From Atriophallophorus winterbourni (taxonomy: Eukaryota; Platyhelminthes; Trematoda; Plagiorchiida; Microphallidae), in the NCBI GenBank assembly GCA_013407085.1, contig JACCGJ010002760.1, positions 1 to 64,000 of the forward strand: a DNA stretch of 64,000 nucleotides, written 5' to 3'. The notes under the pieces are model-generated. The model saw only the letters and a list, made by a program, of their open reading frames with translations. It did no database searches and was not told where the DNA came from. A program made the position numbers and the translations under genes. Positions 33,501 to 45,500 of the stretch are shown here, piece by piece (the first letter of the stretch is position 1; each line of letters starts with the position of its first letter).

Positions 33501-36500
33501 TGCAACGGGTATACCACCGCGCTACAAAACTGGTGACCGGGCTATACAACAGACCATACGAGGAGCGGATTGCAACACTCAACCTCTTTGACTTTTCGTA
33601 CCGTCGTCTCAGGGGTGACTTGATCCTGCTTTTCAACATTCTGCATACAGTGGATCACCCACTCGAACACCTGTTTCATCGGCAAGAAGCACGTGGTAGC
33701 AGATCGCATGGATACAAGTTAATTATTCCACACTCCAGATCAAATTGTCGAAGGTTTTTCTTTGCTGTCAGAGTCTGTTTTCTATGGAACTCCCTGCCCC
33801 CACATATAATTTGCGCAACGAGCCTGAACATGTTCGAGGCTGAACTTGACAAGTATATGTTGAACAAACCCAACCTTGCACCTGAATACACGTGATGACT
33901 TTCCATGTATACAAAACATTTGTGTTGTTTTTATGAATTCCCTATATTTTTAATCTGTGGTTACCGTAAAGTATTTACTTTTTGGACCATTAAAACTTTG
34001 AATTACTTTGAATTACTTTGAATCTTAGAAGAGCCTTTGATTAATCAACTAAAGTGATGTACTGATATTCTCTTGACAGGTATGATCATCGTACGACCAA
34101 AGTGTACGTCTCTAGATGATATGGTGAATTGAAAAATAAACATTTCGGTTGTTTTTTGATTTTATAATATGGTTGGTTGAAATTGTGGGAATTTTTATTC
34201 CCGTGAAACTTATGATGTTTTTAGAAATTAAATTAAAAAAAATTAAAAAAGAAAAAAAAATTAAAACAGAAATAATGACCACCAAATATACCTTTCATAT
34301 CGGAGTAGAGTTTACAATTTATAAATTTTAATGAGCAATACTAGGCGTACGACTTTATTCTTAATTATCTACAACTGAATTGTATTTTAATATTGACGCA
34401 CCTTTGATCTTAATTATTTGCAACGGTAATCCGATATTCACGTTATCGGAGTTCTTACATTCATAATCTTCGACTTGCTTTGATTCAACGTTCGTAAAAG
34501 TCATTGCATAAAAGTCTCGAACCACGGTCATCGTAGGAGTCCTTCGAAGGTGAAAACATGAAAATTATTTGGGGATAATATATAATATTTAAAATACATC
34601 ATGCGAATAAGAATCATATGATTTACGTTAAATGTATGCTTACATTTACATGCGCTATTTTGATGTTTCGCAAAAGCGCTATAATGTTTTATTATCATCA
34701 TTATTATTTTTATTTTTTGTGCATCATCAATTCGCCGGATCTGGTGCTTTTCAGAAAAATCTCGACAAACATTTTCGATTCCAAATGCGAGCAATCGTGA
34801 AGCTAATTTGATTTGCATGGAAATATGTTGAGAGCTTTTTGAATCCAATCGAGTAAACTACTTCATTGAAACAAAATTTACAAAAATCGGTTAAACACAA
34901 AAGTTTTGCTTTTCAGTGTGTGTGCGATGCAAATGAATAAAAATGAGCATTTCTGTTCATGATAGATCCTTCCAGGTCCGCGTAGGCGATACTACCTCTG
35001 ATTTCGCAAAAGCTACTGGTGGGTTCCCCCAGTGAACCCGTTGGTAGTAAATTGACTATCACAACAAATCGCATGGTAACAGCGGCGCAGAGAACAAATC
35101 TTGATTTCGCATTCGTTCAACTCTCTATTAGTAAGCGGTCAACATGTCTCCGTTTAATGGAAGTTGCGAAAACAACCGTGCTTTGCCCAAGATTGACGGT
35201 AACAATAATCATTTCTTTCAACTCTGCAATAAGAACTTTTAGTAATCTTTGGAAATGGACCGGTTGATGAAAGTGAACCCATCGCCGTATATTGAAATGC
35301 CTTTCGTGTCAATTTCCATGACCATGTTTGCATTTTTCATTATTCACGGCAACAATATGCGCTTAAGGCAATCACACAGTTTACATTCGTGTCTTGCGTG
35401 AGATCAAATGTTGCTTTTTTATGATATTAATGAAACTTGCTGGTCATTACGACCTAGTTCACAACTTCATCATACGCATAAAATTATCCTTAGTGAAATT
35501 AAAGTGAAAGAATATGGGTAAAATTAGCCTTTTTTACTGGAAACATTTGTGCGATGTTGATACAAGGCTTTAATCATTAATTATTTCATTCAGTAATGCA
35601 TACCTAAAAATGCATAGTATTATTTCAAATTATTATTATCCACCAATACAGATTCAGAAGAAATTCTAACAAATTCAAAAATCTGAAACATGGACATACA
35701 AGCGAAATTTGTTGTTCATTTTTCCACTGTTTCATGTGCATGCGGAACCTAATATTTCCCTACATGATGAGTAGGTACAGCTGAAAACGTTTCGTGATGG
35801 AAATGCAAACAATTGAGCTGTTTAAATCTTGAAACGGACATTTGTTGTTTTATCTAGATTGTTCGAACCAGTAGATTTTATTTTACCTCCTTGTAAATGT
35901 GGCAGAATTTCCGGACTCTTTCACGCAGTGTATTTCGTAGCTTCCGGGTGAAAAAATCACTACCTTGTTGACATCTGCGACGGTATATGACGGCATGGCT
36001 GACCACCGTCCATTTGGCGGAGAGAACGCCACTTGTGGGCCCGGGGAATCGGCAAGCAGAAAAGTAATCTCTCGATTGAAAGTCCCTTGATCGTTTTCGG
36101 CTAAGCATGTGTAGACGTTTTCCAAAGATTTCGTTGCGGCCTATTTAAAATATTATGGCGTTGTTTACTCAGTTATATTAAATATGTCACTCTAATTTTG
36201 AACAACGTTATTCATAATAGATGTATATGACATTTTGGCAAATGTAAGGCCCAAAGACCTGTGCAAACATCAGGAAAAGCAAATACAACACTCGACTGCT
36301 GAACGTCGATCACGCTGCAAGATTTCAACTGACGCCGATATACCGAGTACTGCAAAACGCTGTGAGTTCAACAGGTAAGATTGCCACTTTAGAAACGGAT
36401 TGTTCAGTCATTCTGAGGCTGCGTAGCATCAAACCATCATGTGCTAGTAATGTACATCCATGTTCGACAACAGTGATTGCCTATTACGTAGGGAATATAA

Positions 36501-39500
36501 TTGCGCATCACTCATACAATTTTTATGGAATGAACCTCTCAAATATTTATCTTTGCTTCATTACCTCCAGTTTTTTTTTCTCGCTAAGGCTTACATTAGG
36601 GTTTCAAATTGATTGATGACATTGTAATGAACAGTACTTTATTTAAATATTCGATAATTACGTGATTTAATTTTAAAATGAGAATCTTTTTGTCCAAGCT
36701 TTTATGGATTTGCAGAAACCGTTCACACGATATATTATCAATTTACCTGTATAACGTAATGTTCACCCGTCTGAGCATCGTCGGTGTCTGGTTGCCATAA
36801 GTAAGTTGGTGTAGGGTCACCTTGAATACCGCAAGGGAGTTCGACTCGTTGACTTTGTAACGCAAAAACGGTTGATGTGGAGTCAGGGATAACCGAAAAG
36901 ACGGCTACATCGTAAGCCATTTTAGCGTTATATATCGTCCATCCGTGGCGGTTGGACAATCTACATTGAATCACGAACGGCTTGTTTTCGAATATATTCC
37001 GCAGCTCGAGAATCTGTGAGAAGATAAGGAATTTATGATTAGTTCGTTATTTCAAAGCTTCAAAAGATTTATATGTGTTTGGGAAACCCGTTGATGACAG
37101 TTAGATGCTTAAGAATTCGCGAAATTATCAAATAAAATGTTTCTTCAAAAACGTTAAAATTAATGCTTTATGATTAAATCGGAATCAAATAATACTTCAC
37201 TCAGAAAACACATGAAAGATGGTTGTAACCGATGTCATATAATAATTTGATTTTAATTTTCACAATAGCTTGTAGTCTAAGGCCTTTGCCAATTATTTCG
37301 TCTCAAGATTTTGAAGATTTGCTTTTGAAAATCACCTGAGCTACTTCGAAAATGAGCTTCTACAAAAGTTGTCTTCTGGCTATTAAGCCAACACTAACAC
37401 TCACTAAATCAACGAAATTGTAATTAGCAATTGACACGTTCGATATATTGCATTTTGGACACCAAACGTCTTATGATATGAGAATAGAATTTATTGTGCA
37501 ACCAATGTGATAGCCTCTGAAGCGAATTGAAAAAAAGTATTTTCTGTATTTTGAATCTAATGCTGAATCACGTGAACTCTTTAAATATTGGAAATGGAAG
37601 AGAAACTCTCGGAAACAATTTTAGCGAGATTTCGTTAATCGACAACAATTTATAGTGAATTGAATATTTCTACCTTCTATGCGCGTTTTTTTGAACATCC
37701 TGGCCAAAATGGCATGTGAATAAGGCATACAAGTTCATATTCTTGATAATGAAATCGAAATTATAAAGAACAAAATTAGAAAAACAACCGGTTAGAGAAA
37801 TTTTCTTGAAGCCTAGATGCTTTGTAAGACCAAGAGTGGTACTCCAAACATAAAACGTGCTATTTAATGGCGTTGTCTGTTCTGACAAATAACTTTGATC
37901 TGACGAAGCTTCTGATTCATGAGTGAAAAACGTCACCAAATTTTTTTCCAATCGATTGCTTTTAAAATTGGTTTCATAAAAAACAGCTACTCGATCGTTC
38001 GCAAACATCTTTCAACATTTTTCAAGTGAAAATTAATTAGTTGATATATGTAGCAAACCTCTCCGTTCGACATAATTTCAGTTGTAGGCGATGTGATAAT
38101 TGGAATTCCGTCTTTCAACCATTCAATTTCAGTCTGAATATTCCCAGCGCTCTTTGAATAATCGCACGAAAGTTGAAGACTTTGTCCAATCGCAAATTTC
38201 AATGATTGCGGTTTCGTTAGGAATTCTGGTTTACCTTTATTGTACAAAATATGCATTGAATGATAGTGAAGTTTTCAAAAAATTTAATAATTTGAATGCC
38301 TGGGACAACTGGACAGTGGACAGTAAGACGATTTCACCCTCGCACATAAACATCACACTACAGTTCCCATCTTCTTGAAAAGCTTCGAACTAACAAAAAT
38401 TTATGAGCCCAGAATTAACACGGGTTCTTTTTGTTTAGAATTTGCTAACGGATAATTTAATAAAGTAAACTACTTTTACAATAATTTAATTTATACTTTA
38501 TTATTATGATTTCTTATCTTTTGTATATTGCCATCTCTTTCAGCAAATCATGCATCTGCCACACTTCAATAATAAGTTCCTATTCATAATTGACAAGGGC
38601 CAAACGTTCCTATTTGTAAACCAAACACGTATTAGTTGCGATACTAAATGAATTTCTGCACGATATATCTTCAATCTTTGAAATTATAATGTTAACTTCA
38701 GTTGGGTTTGAAATTGAAATTTGTAGTTTTTGGGGGCATGAGTCCTAAAGTTGCAAAACATTTGGGAATCAATTTTGATAACTTAGAAACATTCACAATA
38801 AAAATCTACACATCTATACTTGCTCGTCTATAGATTAGGATGGTACGAGAAATACATCGGATTATGAGGTAAAAGTAATTGGCTTGATCGAAAAATGCAT
38901 GCAGCTCTATCGAAAGCGATCGAGTTTGTTTGAACCCATCAAATATATACAACGCGGTGGTGAGTCCATATAATGCTTTTGAGATCCAAACACACTGTTT
39001 AAGCATGTTAGAAACATCAGACAGTTTAACATTTTTGGCGATCTATTGCATGGAATTTCGCTGGGGGTTTTTGGTAAACGGGACCGCTGTTTTGAATACG
39101 CATGTGTATATTGAATATAAAAACAGAATGTTCCATGCAACATTTGAAAGCCGGAACCCACTTTCTCATGCACTCGTTTATCTCGTATAATTACTCGAAC
39201 AGTGTTGTAAAACGCACGTAATCAATATATGAACTACCGAAATAGGACTAAGACCACGGTGATTGGCATTGGATTCGTGCTGTCTATTTTTGGAATCCTT
39301 GCAAACAATAATGAAGACAATGCTTGTAGTTGTGGAAGCAAAACGTGATCGTTATCACTCAACAAAAGCCTTGAGTGTATGGCAAAATTAAAGGGTATCC
39401 GCGGATTTATTTGACATAAACCTTCATGTTAATGACCGATTTTGTGAATGCGACAGATTAATCGATGAATACGATTATACATACACATTGCACAAAATCC

Positions 39501-42500
39501 TTTCCTTACGCGACTCGAATACCGTGAGTCACGACATACACGCGGCCACTCAGCGACACTGCAAATTCCTCACCTCCGTATCAGCTGTCGCCGATATTTT
39601 TTATTGTGTACGTGTCTGTTTCCTTTGGAATTCCCTCCCCGAAACTCTTGTCATCTCTCCCAGCATCGAAACGTTTATTCAAAATTTGGATACTTATTTG
39701 TTGCATAACGATTTGACGACACCTGCGTATTGACTAATGATAACTATACAACTTGACTATACTTGACATTACATGTTTATTTTATACTATGTCCTGAGGA
39801 CGAATATTTACATGATATGGTAGTTGGGAAGCTACTGGTTCTTTTGGGAACATAAATTCGTGAAGCTTGGAATCTTTGAAGCGTGAAACATACAGTTCCT
39901 TTTCATTAGTCCTAAAAGGACAGCAGCTGTTGCTTCATAATTTAAATGATTTCTAGTTTCAAATTTATCTTATTAGTCTAATATATATATATAGATATAT
40001 ATATATATATAGAGATATTATAGATATATTAGATATATATATATATATTTGATGCAATTATACTAGTCACAAATTTAATAAACTTCTTACTTTCAACATT
40101 GATCGTGAACTCAACGGCACCACTCGGAAAGCGTGAATATTCGCAGCGATAAAGACCGTCGTGTTGTGTGGTTGCTTGCGACACAAATATTTCCCTCCGA
40201 TATTGTCGAACACTCAATCCTGTGGATTGAAGCTGTAAACCCATACGGTTTAATTGTCGGGTTGTGTAAACACATTTAAAGCGATAGCAATAAATTGTAA
40301 ACAAACGCCAAGCTCTTACGTTCAGTGACACACGAGTTAATCTCTCATCAGTCATGGGTCTCGAAATCTGACATGTTAATTTGTGATCACGTAATATTTT
40401 AAGATATTCCTTAGATCCCCGCTGTTGACGTCAGCCATCGTTTACTTGAGTACTTGAGTACTTGAGGACTATAATTCAAGTCGGAATGCGAGGCAAACAT
40501 ATCGATTTTTTATAACGAATCACTATTAAACAAGAAACGCTTGTATGCCACTGTTGAATAAGGCTGGTACGACCAACCTGCTCAAAGCATGTGTCCAAAC
40601 ACATGTTTAATGGGGTTAAACACATAACCATGAACCAAAATATTCATTTGCATGCTTTTCCGTCACAAAACACCCCACGACCAGTTTCGTGCTGTTTGCA
40701 CTAATCAGGTAGTGAGAGTAAAATCAGGATCCGCATGCGCTTGAAACAGTGGAGAAATTGTAAACAAGAAGCGCTTGTATGTCACTGTTGGATAAGGCTG
40801 GTACGACCAACCTTTTCAATTACATGTGTCCAAACACATGTTTAATGGGGTTCAATGTGAACAGGTTGGTCGTACCAGCCTTATTCAACAGTGGCATACA
40901 AGCGCTCCTTGTTTACCATTGCTCCACTGTTTCAAGCGTATGCGGATCCTGAATTTACTGTCCCTACCTGATGAGTGCTAACAGCACGAAACCGGTCGTG
41001 GTGTGTTTTGTGACTGAAAAGCAGGCAAATAAATATTTTGAATCACTATATTGTTTCAATGTAAAGCTAATCACAAGATCCCAGTTCTGGTTCGCATGGC
41101 GGATGTCTTACTATCAGAGTGGAACGACCTTATTTCTATATTCTGATCCAAATTCTCTTTCTTCAAGTTTGGTATAGCCCATCGTTTAGGTGAATTCATC
41201 TCACAGCATATATGTGTGAGCATGTGAGTTAATCCTGACATTCCATCCGCTTATAGACAAATCATTTCTCGGATGCATCATCTTTAAATTGCAAATGTGG
41301 TGCTGAGGATTTTTCTTCTGTTGAAAACTAAACAAATACATTGTTGTCCGATTTTATTAGGATTACTCGCTTTGTGAATATACAAATCGCTAGCGACAGC
41401 TTCATCGCATACACATCATAGTCATTTGTGGCTTTTTGCAATCACGAAGTGGAGGCAGGAATATTCGATTAATTGAACCTGGAAGTCTTATTTCAGTCAA
41501 AATAAGCGTTGCAATCGAATACTTATCTAACATGGTTTACCTGTAATTAAAGACTGACATAACCAAGGATTAGTGTTTATCCAGCTGATGATGTTAAAAA
41601 TCATTTTTTGAAGTCTAATGAAAGCCTAATGTATGAAATAGCTAGATCTCAAAAAAAGAATAGAATTACCGTAGGTTTGGAAACTTGTTTATATAGTATA
41701 TTGATGTATATAGATGATATGTCATTCAACAACAAAATGGAAAGTTGGTACATCTTTTTATAAATTATACTTAATCGAGAGTAAGATTATGAAGTAAAAA
41801 CATGGATTAGAGCTTTGTCAGAAAAAGATCCACAGGTCATCAGACATTTGTCTCAATCGTGTGGTGATTGAATGACTTGCAGAAACACTCTCGTGGTTTC
41901 CATCACAAAGACGCGACTTATCTTGTGACATAATTTCGAAGCCATGCACGATATGATTTAGATATTCCCCTGCTGTAAATGGGATGAAGAATCGGTGCAA
42001 TTTGAGGCAAATTTTAACTTGTATATCCAACGCGACATCATTCGTTAGACATACACTTAATATAGTCGTTTTATACAACATTGCCGCATTCTGATGATGT
42101 CCGAATTTAAATATTAATATTGTTCGCTTTTTAACCATAATTACTTGAAACCAACGTTCCAATGTCGATATCTATTTATTTTATTACTGTCTGCGTCAAA
42201 GTTTCCTATCCAAGAGATACGCGAGTTGGACTTTGAACTGTGGTTTGGGACTCGCACACAAATTAGTAAAATGGACTTTATTATCAACGAGTGGCTAGCC
42301 ACTTTCAATTTAGGCTTCGTATTTTTCACAAAATGCATAGCTCAGCAGACTTTGACTGAGTTAATTGCCGATTAACAAGGACTCACGCATCCAGACTACG
42401 TTTTAACAGAATTTAGACGATAAGCAACATTACAAACAATCTCTATCCTTCCACAGTTGCTACACCAGATATTTGATGAGCGATCTAGCGTCAACATATG

Positions 42501-45500
42501 ACCTAAACCCTGATTGTCAGTCTGTTAGAAGTCACACTGGAAGAAACAATATTGACATCATCCATGACGCATATGCTGACTTTGGAGATAACGTACAAAA
42601 TTTTACTACGGACATTGAGTCGATCGAACACGTAAAACTTCCCCGAGTGCGCAGAATCAAAATCGCTTGATTAAAACCTTAAGATCAGCAGCTAAGCTCA
42701 TTACCGTTTGAATAGCTAAAACATTACATTTCAGAGGAAGATTTCAAAAGCCTGGACCCCGGGCAATGTCACATATTTGAATGTGCAATATTCGCTCACA
42801 TCCTGAAAATGATCGTCGTGTCACTTTGCCTCATGTGGTGTTTGAAGATTCGGAACTCATGATGACGAGAAACATTTAAAATCACCTAATATTACAGATA
42901 ATATTAGTAACAACGTAGCATTCTTTTCGAAATTCTCGCTCATGGTCAAGCTACATTATATTCTTCTAAAGATAAGCTCCAGATTAAAAAAAATCGCATA
43001 TTGACGAAAAGGATTTTGCGTGTGTTTCTTGCAAATAAACTCACTTCCAAAATATCCCGTCGACTCGTGCCAGTGGATTCGGTGAAACTCCACGATGGTT
43101 GTTCATCTAATGCAAAGATTGCGGGGCAAAAAATGGAGAATGGTTCGTTTTTCAACACATTCTGATTTTTTTCCAAATCATCCACAATGTGACCCCACAA
43201 TTGTACTTGTGCCTCCTCTGTAATTACCGAAATTGTGTGTATATTACCAGCGATTGGTGACCGTAACCCAGGACCGGTGATCTCACATTTAAAATTCCAG
43301 TTGCCATTCGGTGCCGCGCGATTATTTATAACAACCAGTTTCCCTTAGAGTAATGCGCAGAAAACATATCGTCAGTAAAGATGTAGAAATCATTATGAAT
43401 ATTTCATATACAATCATGAATCTTTGCATTGAAACGAAGTGAAAAATATCTCTATCAATCTTTATGCCGATATCTTCTATCGATATACATATAGATGAAA
43501 TCAAACTCTTTCATATATAACCCTTTTATCTGATAGGTAAGAAAAAGAGTGCAATGCAATGTTTTGCATGCCTAAATCATAAATGGTCAACCATAAATGG
43601 TTGGCGCGAAACGGTACCTATTGAAACTTCCGGTAATAAGTGCTGACATAAACGTGATGTCTGCCACACTGCTTTTTAAAGAATTCTAAATATTACAGAA
43701 TCGGGAATTGTTCTCAGACCTAGGGTTTAAGAGTTTCAATCTGAGCGAACAGGTCCTTTTCGCAAAAAATTATTTGTTTGCATAACACTTATACTAATAC
43801 TTGAACAGACAATTGATATCATAGGGTGATCAATTCACGTGAAAAAATCCACTATCATTCGACATAGTTACCTATCAAGCGATGTATGCACACTTAATGA
43901 CATAGCCGTATTCATTGTCATATACATGGGAGTGCGGATTAAATACTTTAATAATACTGAGGCAGAGAGCGTGAAACATGAAGTATTTTAGAGAAAGGTG
44001 ATTTGTGCCTTGGCTAAGTTTAAAATTAAAATAAGATAAAATAATATATTTTCTAATCAATTCATATCTGATACAACGAAAATAATCACAGTCTAATCTA
44101 ATGTTTACGTTCGAAATTCGATCCATTTTTACAAACTCATTTACCATTTGGTGAGACGGCATAATAATATTGGGTTGCATCAACTGAGATTATTTTTCCG
44201 TTAATCTTCCATTGAATATCCAAGCCTGGGTTATCACTCTCCATCAAACAGCCGAGTGACACGTAAGCACCATAACCCAACGTTTTTGTGACCACGGGGG
44301 ACAGTGCTACGCGAAAGAATACGGCAGAGATTATGAAGAGCATAAGGGGTTCTCAAAGAAAAAAATAAAGCTTTTCACGTAATATTAATTTGACAACTAT
44401 CATGTTTATATCCACTGAATCTCATTATTCATTTTTAAATCTATATATGCTGATATATAAACATTCTAATGCGTTTATTTTACTTTGTGATAAGCTAATA
44501 AACAATACAAATCAACGCACAAAACTGACACACTGTTTGACTCACTAATATGCTTCAGGATGGTAGGGTTCGAAACTGCAGTGCCGAACGGGCCCCGAAC
44601 TTTGCAGACGTACTCGCCAGCATCGGTTGTTGAATCAACGGAAATCGAATAGGTATACCTCGGGGGATTGAAAGGATCATCCCCAACAGTCGGTATGATG
44701 GTACCGGATCTCGTCCGCGGCATGTCCTTCAGAGTCCACCATACCTCAAGTCCGCTGTAACCAGAAAAATGTAGACCCGAATAGTTACTCTTGTGTGAAG
44801 TGCTGGTAACTTAATTAAACATAATATTAAAATATGTCTACCATAATTTTGTTACTTTACTCACTATTTAATGAAGATAAATAAAGGGATGAATGAAAGC
44901 TTTTGAATGTTACTTTCATGATTGACTGCTGTTTCGAATCTTTGCGAAATCATTCTTCGTTTTAACAAGTCAACACAAATTTACCCGTGTGACAATAACA
45001 TGTTGTCTTGCGTTTTCTGCGAAAACGTCTCAACCAAGCTGATCTCGAAATTCGCTGTCCTTGAAGTAGGGAAGCTAAAATGCCATTTGATCGTAAAATA
45101 ACGATTTATTTGGACCCGAAAGTTAGGGATCAATTTCACGAGCGCGAACGGTGCTTTTATTAAACAGAGATTGGATAATTTATAGAATGTTACCAACTCA
45201 TTTCGTGAACCGAGCTGCTTTTACTATCCACTTGAAAAATAATCAACCATTCGGGAGTTTTATTGCTTAGTGGTGCCTCCCAGCATCACTACACGTTATG
45301 GTGAAAATTCATGGCATATAAGATTCTTGAGGTGCGTTGAAAATTTATTCTAATACAGATTAATATAGGTTGCCGATTTGGTTTTCTCATTGACTTTCAT
45401 GAATCGAAAGCTGATATTCACAACAAATGCTCACTCACCTACATTTTCCAAACATTGTTGTATCTTCCAATGATTCATCAAATTTGTAAGTATTTCTTTT

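Larger units (their letters stand above)
40636..41040. mobile_element. Fold-back element, 178-bp inverted arms
   Basis: Left arm 40,636-40,813 and right arm 40,863-41,040 are reverse complements with scattered mismatches. The 49-bp spacer contains its own hairpin (ACATGTGT-CCAA-ACACATGT, about 40,822-40,841). Each arm contains a hammerhead sequence pointing toward the outer end; the right one, on the plus strand, is intact. No protein-coding capacity. It lies in an intron of the Ig receptor. It could be a head-to-head dimer of a short ribozyme-bearing retroposon or a MITE-like element; I favour the former because the partial direct copy at 40,525 and the relic at 35,692 are single arms. Confidence 0.85.

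Noticed and set aside
34402..36140. Treating the plus-strand frame 35,019-35,267 as a gene
   Set aside because: It is a shadow of the degenerate minus-strand Ig-like stretch and has no motif.
38338..38373. 36-nt candidate micro-exon (phase 1 at both ends) between Ig receptor exons
   Set aside because: Flatworm micro-exons made it tempting, but the flanking exons already join as FTINVE-S-KPEFLTKP, a perfect Ig linker, and the insert would disrupt it. The acceptor is weak.
41583..41620. CTGATGATG near 41,583 as a hammerhead core
   Set aside because: No GAAA follows at the right distance and no stem II can form.
44316..44343. MLFIISAVFF as the start of a separate secreted Ig protein
   Set aside because: A strong acceptor precedes it in phase with the upstream Ig exon at 44,546-44,754, and a better signal-peptide exon exists at 49,915.
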